A DNA stretch of 64,000 bases from Pseudomonadota bacterium (GCA_021811085.1 JAJZPQ010000003.1:1-64000); one strand, 5' to 3'. Shown: positions 46,281 through 57,146, numbered from the stretch's first letter. Numbers and translations: made by a program. Notes: generated by a model from the sequence alone, not told the origin.

Positions 46281-49200
46281 ATGAAATTCACCGATATCTT
46301 CATCCACCGGCCGGTGCTCGCCAGCGTGGTGAGCCTGATGCTGCTGGTGATCGGGCTGCGCTCGGTACAGCTGCTGCCGGTATTGCAATACCCGCGCACG
46401 CAGAACGCGGTGGTCACGGTGCAGACCGTCTATACCGGCGCCGACGCCAATCTCGTGGCCGGGTTCATCACCACGCCGCTGGAGAATTCGATCGCGCAGG
46501 CGAACGGCATCGATTACATGACCTCGCAGAGCACGCCCAATGTCAGCACGATCACCGCGAACCTGCGGCTGAATTACGACCACGACAAGGCGCTCACCGA
46601 AATCAACACCAAGGTGAATGCGGTGCTCAATCAGCTGCCGCAGGGCTCGCAGCAGCCCACGCTCAGCGTCAAGGTCGGGCAGACCATAGACGCGATGTAC
46701 ATCGGCTTCGCCAGTGACGAGCTGCCGCCGAACAAGATCACCGATTACCTGGTGCGCGCGGTGCAGCCGAAGCTGCAGGCGGTGGAGGGCGTGCAGACGG
46801 CGGAGATCCTCGGCGCCAAGCTGTTCGCGCTGCGCGCCTGGCTCGACCCGGTCAAACTGGCCGCCTACGGGCTCACCGCCACAGACGTGCGCGCCGCGCT
46901 CGCCGCGAACGACTTCCTCTCGGCGGTCGGCACGACCAAGGGTCAGATGGTGCAGCAGATTCTGACCGCGACCACCGGTCTGCATTCGGTCGAAGAATTC
47001 CGCAACATGGTGGTGAAGCAGCAGGACGGCGCCGTGGTGCGCCTCGCCGACGTAGCCAATGTCACGCTCGGTGCCGAAGACTACGAATCTGCTGTCCAAT
47101 TCGACGGCAAGAAGGCCGTCTATATCGGCATCCAGGTGGCGCCCGCCGCCAACCTGCTCGAGGTGGTCGCGCGCGTACGCGACGCCTTCCCCGGCATCCA
47201 GTCGCAGCTGCCGCGCGGCCTGGACGGAAAGATCGTCTACGACTCGACCAAGTTCGTCAACAGCTCCATCGTCGAGGTGGTAAAGACGCTGGCGGAAGCG
47301 CTGCTGATCGTGACGCTGGTGGTATACGCATTTCTCGGCTCGGTGCGCTCGGTCGCAATTCCGACGATCGCGATCCCGCTGTCGCTCATCGGCACTTTCG
47401 GCGTCATGCTCGCTGCCGGCTTCTCCATCAACCTGCTCACGCTGCTCGCGCTGGTGCTCGCGATCGGCCTGGTCGTGGACGACGCGATCATCGTGGTGGA
47501 GAACGTCAACCGCCACCTCGAGGACGGCATGGCGCCGCTGCCGGCGGCGCTCGCCGCCGCGCGCGAACTTGCCAATCCGATCATCGCGATGACCGTGGTG
47601 CTGGTCGCGGTATACGTGCCGATCGGCTTCCTCGGCGGGCTCACCGGCGCGCTGTTTACCGAGTTCGCGTTCACGCTGGTCGGCGCGGTGACGATTTCCG
47701 CGGTGGTCGCGCTGACGCTGTCGCCGATGATGTGCTCGCGCCTGCTCAAATCCCACGACCCGGCGGAGCACGGCCTGGAGGCGCGCCTGGTGCTGTTCCT
47801 CGACCGCAGGTTCGAAGCGCTGCACCAGCGCTACGAGCGGCTGCTGCACGGCACGCTGAACTACGTTGCGGTGACCGCGGTGTTCGCGCTGATCGTCCTG
47901 GGCAGCATCTATTTTCTCTACACCGGGGCGAAGTCGGAGCTCGCGCCGCAGGAGGACCAGGGCATCATCATCACAGTTTCCAGCGCAGCTCCGGATGCGA
48001 CGCTCGAGCAGCGCCAGCTGTACTCGCACGCCGTGTTCAACACGTTCAAACGCTTCACCGAGACCGACCACGTGTTCCAGTTCGACGTGCCCGGCCAGTC
48101 GGTCGCAGGCCAGGTGCTCAAGCCCTGGGACGAGCGCGCGAAAACCGCGACGCAGCTGCAACCCGAGGTGCAGGGGGCGCTCGCGCGCATCGCCGGGGTG
48201 CGCGTCGTCGCTTTCCAGCCCGCGCCGCTGCCCGGCGCCTTCGGCCTGCCAATCCAGTTCGTGATCCAGACCACAGAGCCGTTCGAGCGCCTGAACGAGG
48301 TGGCCGACGCGTTCCTGCAGGAGGCGCAGAAAAGCGGCATGTTCATGTTCGTGGACAAGGACCTGCGCTACGACCTGCCGCAGTCGAAAATCGTCATCGA
48401 TCGCGAGCTCGCGGCGCAGCTCGGGCTGCAGATGAACGACATCGGCAATGCGCTCGGCTCCATGCTCGGCGGCGGCTACGTCAACTATTTCAGCCTCTAC
48501 GGCCGCTCCTACAAGGTGATTCCGCAGGTGCAGCAGGCCGAGCGCCTGAATCCGGCGCAACTCACCGGCTATTACCTGCGCAGCGCGAGCGGCGACATGG
48601 TGCCGCTGTCGACTGTCGCACACATCGAGACCGTCACCGTGCCGCAGTCGGTGAACCATTTCCAGCAGCTCAACGGCGCGACCGTTTCCGGTGTGCCGTT
48701 CCCCGGCGTGACCCAGGGCGAGGCACTGCGCTATCTGCAGGATCTCGCCGCGCGCACGCTGCCGCAGGGTTATACCGTCGACTATTCCGGCCAGTCGCGC
48801 CAGTTCATGCAGGAATCGAGCGCCCTCGTCGTGACCTTCTTCTTCGCGCTGATCATCATTTTCCTCACGCTCGCGGCGCTGTTCGAGAGCTTCCGCGATC
48901 CGACCATCATCCTGGTGTCGGTGCCGATGTCGATCTGCGGCGCGCTGATATTCATCGCGCTCGGAGTCGGCGGCGCGAGCCTGAACATCTACACCGAAGT
49001 CGGACTGGTGACGCTGATCGGCCTGATCAGCAAGCACGGCATCCTGATCGTCGAGTTCGCGAACAAACTACAGCTGCAGGGCCTGTCCAAGCGCGAGGCG
49101 ATCGAACACGCCGCGGGCATCCGGCTGCGGCCCATCCTGATGACCACTGCGGCCATGGTGCTCGGCGTGCTGCCGCTCATCACCGCGAGCGGCGCCGGCG

Positions 49201-49361
49201 CGATCAGCCGCTTCGACATGGGCCTCGTGATCGCCACCGGCATCGCCATCGGCACGCTGTTTACGCTGTTCGTGGTGCCGGCGATGTACCTGCTGCTTGC
49301 CACCGACCATGCGCGCAATGCCGCCGCAGAACCCGCCGCGGCGCCCGCGGCCGAGGGCTGA
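46281..49361 (+). CDS. RND multidrug efflux permease (HAE1 type)
   Basis: A 1026-residue proton-driven pump with twelve helices in two repeats and two large periplasmic loops. FTDIFIHRPVLASVVSLMLL is the standard N-terminus; the proton-relay acidic pair is in LAIGLVVDDAIIVVENVNRH, and the second-half marks are EVGLVTLIGLISKHGILIVE and RLRPILMTTAAMVLGVLPL. Drug specificity cannot be read. No TetR- or MarR-type regulator is encoded beside the operon. Confidence 0.95.
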   Translation: MKFTDIFIHRPVLASVVSLMLLVIGLRSVQLLPVLQYPRTQNAVVTVQTVYTGADANLVAGFITTPLENSIAQANGIDYMTSQSTPNVSTITANLRLNYDHDKALTEINTKVNAVLNQLPQGSQQPTLSVKVGQTIDAMYIGFASDELPPNKITDYLVRAVQPKLQAVEGVQTAEILGAKLFALRAWLDPVKLAAYGLTATDVRAALAANDFLSAVGTTKGQMVQQILTATTGLHSVEEFRNMVVKQQDGAVVRLADVANVTLGAEDYESAVQFDGKKAVYIGIQVAPAANLLEVVARVRDAFPGIQSQLPRGLDGKIVYDSTKFVNSSIVEVVKTLAEALLIVTLVVYAFLGSVRSVAIPTIAIPLSLIGTFGVMLAAGFSINLLTLLALVLAIGLVVDDAIIVVENVNRHLEDGMAPLPAALAAARELANPIIAMTVVLVAVYVPIGFLGGLTGALFTEFAFTLVGAVTISAVVALTLSPMMCSRLLKSHDPAEHGLEARLVLFLDRRFEALHQRYERLLHGTLNYVAVTAVFALIVLGSIYFLYTGAKSELAPQEDQGIIITVSSAAPDATLEQRQLYSHAVFNTFKRFTETDHVFQFDVPGQSVAGQVLKPWDERAKTATQLQPEVQGALARIAGVRVVAFQPAPLPGAFGLPIQFVIQTTEPFERLNEVADAFLQEAQKSGMFMFVDKDLRYDLPQSKIVIDRELAAQLGLQMNDIGNALGSMLGGGYVNYFSLYGRSYKVIPQVQQAERLNPAQLTGYYLRSASGDMVPLSTVAHIETVTVPQSVNHFQQLNGATVSGVPFPGVTQGEALRYLQDLAARTLPQGYTVDYSGQSRQFMQESSALVVTFFFALIIIFLTLAALFESFRDPTIILVSVPMSICGALIFIALGVGGASLNIYTEVGLVTLIGLISKHGILIVEFANKLQLQGLSKREAIEHAAGIRLRPILMTTAAMVLGVLPLITASGAGAISRFDMGLVIATGIAIGTLFTLFVVPAMYLLLATDHARNAAAEPAAAPAAEG

Positions 49362-49387
49362 ACGCAGCCGCAAGGAAAGCACGAAAT

Positions 49388-49415
49388 GAAAAGGGCCAGA
49401 GAAATTCTGGCCCTT
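49388..49415 (-). terminator. Terminator of tRNA-Ala
   Basis: AAGGGCCAG (49391-49399) pairs with CTGGCCCTT (49407-49415); on the minus strand the hairpin runs into TTTT. It lies 6 nt beyond the tRNA CCA end and also faces the end of the efflux operon. Confidence 0.8.
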
Positions 49416-49421
49416 GCGACT

Positions 49422-49497
<76 letters not shown>

Positions 49498-49611
49498 GTG
49501 GAGCGCGGATTTTAGCCTGATTTCCGCCCGGCGACAATGCGCCGGTTGTTGCCGACGGCGGCGGGGCGATATCATGCACCCATATTCGACTTACCCCTAC
49601 CCGGAGCACGC

Positions 49612-50352
49612 ATGCAGATCAATCCGCCGTTCGGCTACAAGGAAATCGTACCGCTGTACAAGAACAACAAGGTCAGGCTGCCTGCGCCGGGCACGCTGCC
49701 CGAATTCTGCAGGCAGCTCAACGCGATACCGGTCAGTTACAGCGAGTTTTCGGTGGCCTGCCGCGACTACCCGCTGGTATTTACCAGCGGCGACAACGGC
49801 CAGAGCTATGCGCCGGTGGCGGTGCTGGGCCTGGCCAACGGCGAGAATCTGTTCCTCGCCCGCGGCGCCTGGGATCCGGGCGTCTACCTGCCCGCTTACG
49901 TGCGGCGCCACCCGTTTTGCATGGCGCGGGTGAATCTGGATCAGGTGGAGCAGGCCGACCGCCTGATCTGCGTCGAGAAGGAGTTTCTCGACGACCAGGG
50001 CGAAACCATGTTCGACGCCGACGGCGAAGCCCTGCCGAAATGGCAGCCGATTGAAAAGCTGCTGCGGGAATACGAGGCCGACCTGGAGCGCAGCCGCGAG
50101 ATGTCCGCGATCCTGTCCGATTATGGGCTGCTGGAGCCGTTTGCGATGCAGGCGAAGACCCATGCCGGCGAAGCGATGAACCTCACCGGCATGCATCGCG
50201 TGGACGAGAAGAAACTGGAGTTTCTCAACGCCAGTCAGTTGAAGAACCTGGTCAAGAAGGGCGTGATGGGGCGCATTTACGCCCACCTGATTTCGCTGGA
50301 CAACTTTGCCCGCCTGCTCGATCGGCGCGCAGGCAAAGCCGCGGCGGGCTAG
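49612..50352 (+). CDS. SapC family protein
   Basis: A 246-residue protein resembling the SapC family (YKEIVPLYKNNKVRL, YPLVFTSGDNGQSYAPVAVL, GVYLPAYVRRHPFCMARV). It is named after a Campylobacter S-layer-associated gene, but the role in proteobacteria is not known. No signal peptide. GGAG lies 7 nt before the ATG at 49612. It is monocistronic; its stop overlaps the convergent tsaC stop by 4 nt. Confidence 0.85.
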   Translation: MQINPPFGYKEIVPLYKNNKVRLPAPGTLPEFCRQLNAIPVSYSEFSVACRDYPLVFTSGDNGQSYAPVAVLGLANGENLFLARGAWDPGVYLPAYVRRHPFCMARVNLDQVEQADRLICVEKEFLDDQGETMFDADGEALPKWQPIEKLLREYEADLERSREMSAILSDYGLLEPFAMQAKTHAGEAMNLTGMHRVDEKKLEFLNASQLKNLVKKGVMGRIYAHLISLDNFARLLDRRAGKAAAG

Positions 50353-51338
50353 GTACCCGAGGACGCGCGCAAGAGCCGGTCGTTCACGCCCTGCCACTCC
50401 GGCGCCGCGGGCGGCGCCTCGACCAGGATCAGATCGCAGCCCAATGCGTCGAGCCGGCGCAGGCTGGCGTAAAGTTCGTGCGCATAGCCTGCCACGGCGC
50501 GCGGCGCCGCCTGCCATTGCACATCGCGTAATCCGGGCGGCGCCTCGGTGCGCGCCAGCACCGCGAGCTTTTTCCCGCGCAGCGCTGCCAGCCGGGCCGG
50601 CAATTCCGCCGCGCTCACAAGGTGCAGCGGCGTGCGCGGCGCGTAATGGCTGTCCAATGCGCCGGGCGCACGCGGCGCGGCCGCATCGGGCGCGCCCACT
50701 TCCGCGCCCGTCATGGCTGCAATCTGCGCCGGCGTGATCTGCCCCGGGCGCAGCAGCACCGGCCGACCGCGCGACAGGTCGACGATGGTGGACTCGATGC
50801 CGACTTCGCATTCGCCGCCGTCGAGCACCCAGTCGACTGCCGCACCGAGCTCGGCGCGCACATGCTCGGCCGTGGTCGGGCTGATGCGGCCGAATTTATT
50901 GGCCGAGGGTGCGGCCACGCCGCTGTAGCGGCGCCCGCCCGCTGCGCGGGCGAACGCGCGCAACAGCGCAAGCGCGACCGGATGCCCCGGAATGCGCAAG
51001 CCCACCGTATCCTGCCCGCCGGTGACGCAATCGGGCACGCCTGCTGCGCGCTTCAACACCAGCGTGAGCGGACCGGGCCAGAACGCCGCGGCGAGCTGTT
51101 GCGCGGCTGGCGGAATTTGGGCCGCCCACAGCGGCAGCTGCGCGACGTCGGCCAGATGCACGATCAGCGGATGGTCCTGCGGCCGGCCCTTGGCGGCGAA
51201 GATCTTCGCCACTGCCGCGGGATTGGCGGCGTCGGCGCCGAGGCCATAGACGGTTTCGGTGGGAAAAGCGACCAGGCCGCCCGATCGCAGGATCGCGGCG
51301 GCGCGCTCGATCTCGGCGGAGTCGGGAGTGGAAGGCAT
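50349..51338 (-). CDS. tsaC: L-threonylcarbamoyladenylate synthase (TsaC/Sua5)
   Basis: A 329-residue enzyme for the first step of t6A37 tRNA modification. The YrdC core (about 8-205) has LRSGGLVAFPTETVYGLGAD, AAKGRPQDHPLIVHL, VGLRIPGHPVAL and VAAPSANKFGRISPTTAEHV; a Sua5-type C-terminal domain follows (SHYAPRTPLHLV). It is last in the pyk-fba-purE-purC run, 44 nt after purC, with an imperfect GC-rich hairpin between them. Confidence 0.92.
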   Translation of the reverse strand: MPSTPDSAEIERAAAILRSGGLVAFPTETVYGLGADAANPAAVAKIFAAKGRPQDHPLIVHLADVAQLPLWAAQIPPAAQQLAAAFWPGPLTLVLKRAAGVPDCVTGGQDTVGLRIPGHPVALALLRAFARAAGGRRYSGVAAPSANKFGRISPTTAEHVRAELGAAVDWVLDGGECEVGIESTIVDLSRGRPVLLRPGQITPAQIAAMTGAEVGAPDAAAPRAPGALDSHYAPRTPLHLVSAAELPARLAALRGKKLAVLARTEAPPGLRDVQWQAAPRAVAGYAHELYASLRRLDALGCDLILVEAPPAAPEWQGVNDRLLRASSGT

Positions 51339-51382
51339 CGGTGGTCAGCCTCCCTCGCCCCCGTTCGGGGGAGAGGGGAGCG

Positions 51383-52264
51383 TCAGGAAGTCAGCAGCCG
51401 CAGCGCTTCGCGGTACTTCTCGGCGGTCTTGGCGATGATGTCGGCCGGCAGACGCGGCGCCGGGGCCTTCTTGTTCCAGGGCTGCGTCTCCAGCCAGTCG
51501 CGCACGAACTGCTTGTCGAACGAGGGCGGGCTCATGCCGACTTTGTATTCGGCCATCGGCCAGAAGCGCGAGGAATCCGAAGTCAGGATTTCATCGATCA
51601 GGTAGATCTTGCCCTGGGCATCGGTGCCGAACTCGAACTTGGTGTCGGCGATGATGATGCCGCGCGTGGCGGCATATTCCGCCGCATGGGTGTAGAGCGA
51701 AATCGCCGCGTCGCGCACCTGGCGCGCCGCTTCCTTGCCCACGCGCTGCTCGGCCTGGGCAAACGAGATGTTCTCGTCGTGATGCCCCGCCGGCGCCTTG
51801 GTCGAGGGCGTGAACAGGGTCTGCGGCAGCTTCTGGGCTTCGCGCAGGCCCGCGGGCAGCGCGATGCCGCAGAGCGAGCCGGTCTGCTGGTAATCCTTCC
51901 AGCCCGAGCCGATGATATAGCCGCGCACGATGGCCTCGATCGCCATCGGCTTGAATTTTTTCACCACCATCGCACGCCCGCGCACCTGCGCGCGCTCGGC
52001 CTCGCCGCTCACCACCGATTCCGGATCGATCCCGGTCATGTGGTTGGGCACCAGATGGCCGAGCTTGCCGAACCAGAAATTGGACAGGGCCGTGAGGACT
52101 TCGCCCTTGCCCGGGATCGGGTCGTCGAGGATCACGTCGAAGGCGGACAGGCGATCGGTCTGGATCACCAGCAGCTTGTCCTCGCCCACGGCGTAGATGT
52201 CGCGCACCTTGCCGCGATGCAGGAAAGGCAGGCTCTTGATATCGGTCGTCAGCAGTGTGGTCAT
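51383..52264 (-). CDS. purC: SAICAR synthetase PurC
   Basis: A 293-residue ligase of purine synthesis joining aspartate to [64 protein letters not shown] and [19 protein letters not shown] are family-typical. The ATG lies one base after the purE stop. Confidence 0.96.
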   Translation of the reverse strand: MTTLLTTDIKSLPFLHRGKVRDIYAVGEDKLLVIQTDRLSAFDVILDDPIPGKGEVLTALSNFWFGKLGHLVPNHMTGIDPESVVSGEAERAQVRGRAMVVKKFKPMAIEAIVRGYIIGSGWKDYQQTGSLCGIALPAGLREAQKLPQTLFTPSTKAPAGHHDENISFAQAEQRVGKEAARQVRDAAISLYTHAAEYAATRGIIIADTKFEFGTDAQGKIYLIDEILTSDSSRFWPMAEYKVGMSPPSFDKQFVRDWLETQPWNKKAPAPRLPADIIAKTAEKYREALRLLTS

Positions 52265-52265
52265 G

Positions 52266-52751
52266 TCATAGTTCCGGTAGTTTTGCGTTCTTCACGTTTT
52301 CGGCCTGCTTCGCGCGGAACGCGGCAAGCTTGGCCGCCAGCGCAGCGTCCGCGGCCGCGAGCATGGCGACGACGAACAGACCGGCATTGGCCGCGCCGGC
52401 CTCGCCGATGGCGAACGTCGCGACCGGTATGCCCTTGGGCATTTGCACCATCGACAGCAGCGAATCGAGACCCTTGAGGTATTTCGACGGGATCGGTACG
52501 CCCAGCACCGGCAGCAGCGTCTGCGCCGCGACCACGCCCGCGAGATGCGCGGCGCCGCCCGCACCGGCGATGAACGCCTTGCAGCCGCGCCGCTGCATGC
52601 CCTTGATCCAGGCCTCGAGTTCGGCCGGCGTGCGGTGCGCCGACAGCGCTCTCGCTTCGTAGGCGATGCCGAAACCCTTGAGTTGCTGCGCCGCTTCTTT
52701 CATCACGTCCCAGTCGGACGTGCTGCCCATGACTATGCCAACTGTGCTCAT
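52266..52751 (-). CDS. purE: N5-carboxyaminoimidazole ribonucleotide mutase PurE
   Basis: A 161-residue octameric mutase. [18 protein letters not shown], the loop [26 protein letters not shown] and [20 protein letters not shown] are diagnostic. The frame is open upstream, but the ATG at 52751 gives the family length and follows AGGAAGGA. Its usual partner purK is not between purE and tsaC here. Confidence 0.96.
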   Translation of the reverse strand: MSTVGIVMGSTSDWDVMKEAAQQLKGFGIAYEARALSAHRTPAELEAWIKGMQRRGCKAFIAGAGGAAHLAGVVAAQTLLPVLGVPIPSKYLKGLDSLLSMVQMPKGIPVATFAIGEAGAANAGLFVVAMLAAADAALAAKLAAFRAKQAENVKNAKLPEL

Positions 52752-52767
52752 AATTGGAGATTCCTTC

Positions 52768-53832
52768 CTATTTGACGACCTGGGCGAGTTCGCCCTTGCT
52801 GTAGCGCTGCGCCATGGATTCCAGCGGCAGCGGCCTGATTTTGGATGCCATGCCGGCGCAGCCGAACTGCTCATAGCGCTGCTTGCACAGCGCCTTGGCG
52901 GCGGCGCGCGCGGGCTTGAGGAAGTCGCGCGGGTCGAACGCGCTCTTGTTCTCGTTCATGTACTTGCGGATGGCCGCAGTCATCGCCAGGCGTATGTCGG
53001 TGTCGATGTTGATCTTGCGCACGCCGTGCTTGATGCCTTCCTGGATTTCCTCCACCGGCACGCCGTAGGTCTCCTTCATCTCGCCGCCGTTGGCGCGGAT
53101 GATCGCGAGCAGGTCCTGCGGCACCGAGGAAGAGCCGTGCATCACCAGATGCGTGTTCGGAATGCGACGGTTGATCTGCTTGATGCGCTCGATCGCGAGG
53201 ATATCGCCGGTCGGCTTGCGCGTGAACTTGTAGGCGCCGTGCGAAGTGCCGATCGCGATCGCGAGCGCATCGAGCTGGGTCTTCTTGACGAAGTCGGCGG
53301 CCTGGTCCGGATCGGTGAGCAGCATTTCGCGCGTCATCGTGCCTTCGGCGCCGTGGCCGTCCTCCTTGTCGCCCTTCATCGTCTCGAGCGAACCGAGGCA
53401 GCCGAGCTCGCCCTCTACCGTCACGCCGATGCGGTGCGCTGCGGCGACGACCTTGCTCGTCACATCGACGTTGTAGTCGTAATCGGCGATGGTCTTGCCG
53501 TCGTCGCGCAGGCTGCCGTCCATCATCACGCTGGAAAAGCCGAGCTTCATCGCCGACTCGCACACCGCCGGCGACTGGCCGTGGTCCTGGTGCATGACGA
53601 TAGGCACTTTGGGATAGGTCTCGATCGCCGCCTGGATCAGATGCTTGAGAAAGGTTTCGCCCGCATATTTGCGCGCCCCGGCCGAGGCTTGCATGATGAC
53701 CGGGCTGTCGGTCTCGCTGGCGGCCTCCATGATGGCCTGCACCTGCTCCAGGTTGTTGACATTGAACGCAGGCAGGCCGTAGCCGTTCTCGGCGGCATGG
53801 TCCAGCAGCTGGCGCATGGAAACGATGGGCAT
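52768..53832 (-). CDS. fba: Class II fructose-1,6-bisphosphate aldolase
   Basis: A 354-residue zinc aldolase of the proteobacterial Calvin-cycle/glycolysis type. [19 protein letters not shown], zinc site [27 protein letters not shown] and [11 protein letters not shown] match the family. It is in line with pyk upstream and purE 16 nt downstream. The start is set at the second ATG, as in relatives. Confidence 0.95.
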   Translation of the reverse strand: MPIVSMRQLLDHAAENGYGLPAFNVNNLEQVQAIMEAASETDSPVIMQASAGARKYAGETFLKHLIQAAIETYPKVPIVMHQDHGQSPAVCESAMKLGFSSVMMDGSLRDDGKTIADYDYNVDVTSKVVAAAHRIGVTVEGELGCLGSLETMKGDKEDGHGAEGTMTREMLLTDPDQAADFVKKTQLDALAIAIGTSHGAYKFTRKPTGDILAIERIKQINRRIPNTHLVMHGSSSVPQDLLAIIRANGGEMKETYGVPVEEIQEGIKHGVRKINIDTDIRLAMTAAIRKYMNENKSAFDPRDFLKPARAAAKALCKQRYEQFGCAGMASKIRPLPLESMAQRYSKGELAQVVK

Positions 53833-53959
53833 GATCAATACTCCTCGAACTGGCTTGAAAATTGGCCGGGGGCGCGCCCCGGGGTCCGCCGCAGCCGCGG
53901 CTGGAGCAACAGGGTCTATTTTACCTGAGACCGCGGCTGACGATTGGCGGGCCGGGGCT

Positions 53960-55399
53960 TCAGGAGCGCCGGTTCTCGCCTACGCGCACGATTTTCATCG
54001 TATTCGTGCCGCCGGCCTTGCCTATGGGCTCGCCGATGGTGAGCACGATCAGGTCGCCCTTGTCTACCAGGCCTGCGCGCAGCAGCACGTTCTCCGCCTC
54101 CTCCAGCAGCTCCTCGCGGTCGCTGCCGCCATAGTTCACCATCTGCGGATAGGTGTCGCGCAGCAGCGCGCAGCGATAGCGCGTGGAGGTGCGCGTGGTC
54201 AGCGCGTAGATCGGCACGCCGCAGTTCAGGCGCGACATCCACAGCGCGGTCGAGCCCGATTCGGTCAGCGCGGCAATGGCCTTGACCTTCAGGTGGAAGG
54301 CGGTGAACAGCGCCGCCATCGCGATCGACTGGTCGACGCGGGTGAACACGCGGTCGAGGAAATCCCGGTCGAGCGTGACCGGCGCCGAATTTTCCGCCTC
54401 GACGCAGATGCGGCTCATCGACGCCACGGTATCGACCGGATAGGCGCCGCTCGCGGTCTCGGCCGAGAGCATGACCGCGTCGGTGCCGTCGAGCACGGCG
54501 TTGGCGACATCGGACACCTCGGCGCGCGTGGGCACCGGGCTCGCGATCATTGATTCCATCATTTGCGTCGCCGTGATGGTGAGCTTGTTGTGTTCGCGCG
54601 CCATCCGGATCATGCGCTTTTGCAGCGCCGGCACCGAGGCGTCGCCGACTTCGACCGCGAGATCGCCGCGCGCCACCATGATGCCGTCGCAAGCCGACAT
54701 GATGTCCTCCAGCGCCCCGGGCTCGACCGCTTCGGCGCGCTCGATCTTGGCGATCAGAAAAGCTTCGCCGCCGGCGGCGCGCAGCAGCTGGCGCGCCATG
54801 TACATGTCGGCGCTCGACTTGGGAAAAGACACGGCGAGAAAATCCACCTTGATCGCCGCCGCGGTGCGGATGTCCTCCATGTCCTTGCTCGTGAGCGCCG
54901 CCGCGGTCAGGCCGCCGCCGCGGCGATTGATGCCCTTGTTGTTCGACAGCACGCCGCCGTGGACCACGCGGCAATGCACTGCGTTGCCTGCGACCCGCTC
55001 CACTTCGAATTCGATGCGCCCGTCGTCGAGCAGCAGCACGTCGCCCGCGCTCACGTCGTGCGGCAGTTCCTTGTAATCCAGGCCGACGCGCCGCTCATCG
55101 CCGAGTTCGCAGTCGGCGTCGAGGATGAACGCATCGCCCGGCTTCAGCGTGACCTTGCCGTCCTTGAACTTGCCGACCCGGATTTTCGGGCCCTGCAGAT
55201 CGCCCATGATGCCTACGGTGCGGCCGGTCTTGCGGCAGATCTCGCGCACCAGCGCGGCGCGCTGCAGGTGATCCTCGTGCGTACCGTGGGAAAAATTCAG
55301 GCGCACCACGTCCACGCCCGCAACAAACATGCGCTCCAGAATTTCGGGGTCGCTCGATGCGGGACCGAGCGTCGCAACGATCTTGGTGCTGCGAATCAT
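53960..55399 (-). CDS. pyk: Pyruvate kinase
   Basis: A 479-residue glycolytic enzyme. [77 protein letters not shown] and [15 protein letters not shown] are all intact. It has a short leader with a TAAAAT -10-like box about 30 nt upstream. A 127-bp gap separates it from fba; no gene lies in it. Confidence 0.96.
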   Translation of the reverse strand: MIRSTKIVATLGPASSDPEILERMFVAGVDVVRLNFSHGTHEDHLQRAALVREICRKTGRTVGIMGDLQGPKIRVGKFKDGKVTLKPGDAFILDADCELGDERRVGLDYKELPHDVSAGDVLLLDDGRIEFEVERVAGNAVHCRVVHGGVLSNNKGINRRGGGLTAAALTSKDMEDIRTAAAIKVDFLAVSFPKSSADMYMARQLLRAAGGEAFLIAKIERAEAVEPGALEDIMSACDGIMVARGDLAVEVGDASVPALQKRMIRMAREHNKLTITATQMMESMIASPVPTRAEVSDVANAVLDGTDAVMLSAETASGAYPVDTVASMSRICVEAENSAPVTLDRDFLDRVFTRVDQSIAMAALFTAFHLKVKAIAALTESGSTALWMSRLNCGVPIYALTTRTSTRYRCALLRDTYPQMVNYGGSDREELLEEAENVLLRAGLVDKGDLIVLTIGEPIGKAGGTNTMKIVRVGENRRS

Positions 55400-55522
55400 C
55401 TTGGAGAAGTCCTTTTTATTTTACGCGGGAGTGCGGCGCAAGCGTAAGTGCGCAATGAGTTTAGCACCCCCTGGTGACACTTTGTATCGCGCGGCTCCGG
55501 GCCGCGCGCAGCGCAAATCCGC

Positions 55523-55870
55523 CTATTTGCAGCGCAAGTTTGCGCTGGGCAGCGGCAGCGGCTGGCTGCAGTCGCGCTCGGCGATGGCGCGGTCCGCGGC
55601 GAGCGGCGGCGGCTTGCGCCCATCGGGGCCATAGCGCCAGCTCAGATAATCGTCCTCGACGCCGGCGGCGAAGGCGCCGATGAACAGCAGGCTGAAATAC
55701 GCGTTCGCATTGACTTCGGCGTGCATCGCCGCCGCACTGTAGGAGGTGCCCGGCGCCGGCGCGCTGGCGCGCAGCGGTGAACTACCGCTGCGCAGCCCGA
55801 TAGTGGTGCCGGCGCAGGCGGCAAGCAGGGCGCAAGCGAGCAAGGCGGCGATCGCAGCTCTGGGTTTCAT
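55523..55870 (-). CDS. Putative small lipoprotein, unknown function
   Basis: A 115-residue protein with a clear lipoprotein signal ([12 protein letters not shown], lipid-attachment Cys at about 19), a second mildly hydrophobic stretch ([16 protein letters not shown]) and a Pro-rich end. No family recognised. It lies between pyk and the urease remnant; the short hairpin at 55489-55507 may mark its 3' end. Confidence 0.6.
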   Translation of the reverse strand: MKPRAAIAALLACALLAACAGTTIGLRSGSSPLRASAPAPGTSYSAAAMHAEVNANAYFSLLFIGAFAAGVEDDYLSWRYGPDGRKPPPLAADRAIAERDCSQPLPLPSANLRCK

Positions 55871-55921
55871 GCCTGGATTCTAGACCGCCGTAGCACAGGC
55901 GACAAACCGCGGCCGCACGCT

Positions 55922-57031
55922 ATGCGCCAGCATGGCTGGTCGTGCATGCCGCAACTTGGTGCAGCTGCACGCTTTGCTGCACCAACTACGACCGCTGGCG
56001 CGACGCCGGCGGCGATCGACTGCTGCCTCGCGGTCGCCGACGAAATGGACGTGCAGGTGGCGATCCACACCGACACCTTGAACGAATCGGGTTTCGTCGA
56101 GGCTACGATCGCCGCATTCAAGGGCCGCACCATCCACACCTATCACACCGAGGGCGCAGGCGGCGGCCACGCGCCGGACATCATCTGCGTCTGCGGCGAG
56201 GCCAACCTGCTGCCCTCCTCCACCAACCCGACGCGGCCCTATACCGTGAACACCATCGACGAGCATCTGGATATGCTCGTGGTGTGCCACCACCTCGATG
56301 CCGCGATCGCCGAGGACGTGGCCTTCGCTGAATCGCGCATTCGGCGCGAGACCATCGCTGCCGAGGACATCCTGCACGACCTCGGCGCATTCAGCATGCT
56401 GTCCTCGGACTCGCAGGCGAGGGGCCGCGTAGGCGAAGTGATCATCCGCACCTGGCAGACCGCGCACAAAATGAAAGTGCAGCGCGGCGCGCTGGCCGGG
56501 GACGAATCGGGCAACGACAATTTCCGCGTGAAGCGCTACATCGCCAAGTACACCATCAATCCGGCGCTCACCCATGGCATCGCGCATGTGGTCGGCTCGA
56601 TCGAGCCGGGCAAGCTCGCCGACCTGGTGCTGTGGAAACCCGCGTTCTTCGGCGTCAAGCCGACGCTGATCCTCAAAAGCGGCATGATCGCTGCCGCGGC
56701 CATGGGCGATGCGAACGCGTCGATACCGACGCCGCAGCCGGTGCATTACCGTCCCATGTTCGGCGCCTTCGGCGGCGCGCTCGCGACCTCGGTCACCTTC
56801 GTGTCGCAGGCCGCGCTGAAAAACCCCAAGATCGCCTCGCTGGGACTGAAGAAATCCCTGGTTACTGTGCGCAACACGCGCAAGCTCGGCAAGCAGAACA
56901 TGATCCACAATCAATACATGCCGAAGATCGAAGTCGATCCGGAGACCTACCAGGTCAAGGCCGACGGCAAGCTGCTCATGTGCGAGCCGCCGAAAGTGCT
57001 GCCGATGGCGCAGCGCTATTTCCTGTTTTAA
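55922..57031 (+). pseudogene. ureC: Urease alpha subunit (ureC), 5'-truncated remnant
   Basis: From about 55997 the frame is nearly identical in style to the last 60% of Ure[57 protein letters not shown] and [10 protein letters not shown] (active-site Asp kept). The first 25 residues are not UreC-like. About 215 N-terminal residues are lost, including the HxH nickel ligands and the carbamylated Lys-His pair, so it cannot bind the di-nickel centre. ureA and ureB are absent. It is a broken gene. Confidence 0.93.
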
Positions 57032-57063
57032 AAGCTCAGACAAGAATAACGATGCCAAACAAT

Positions 57064-57146
57064 TGTCATCCCGAGCGCAGCGAGGGATCTGCTTTTGAAG
57101 TAACAAAACAGAAGCAGATTCCTCAGCCTTTGGCTTCGGAATGACA
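57064..57146. repeat. Palindromic dispersed-repeat (MITE-like) unit
   Basis: An imperfect inverted repeat: TGTCATCCCGAGCGCAGCGA at the left (57064 on) mirrors a right end finishing in GGAATGACA, with inner GGATCTGCTT and GAAGCAGATT arms. Elements opening with TGTCATCC and closing with GAATGACA are widespread, many-copy repeats in bacterial genomes. It sits between the ureC remnant and ureE. Confidence 0.75.

Noticed and set aside
46215..49037. A 940-codon open frame on the minus strand
   Set aside because: Antisense to the RND pump, whose domains and motifs are unambiguous on the + strand.
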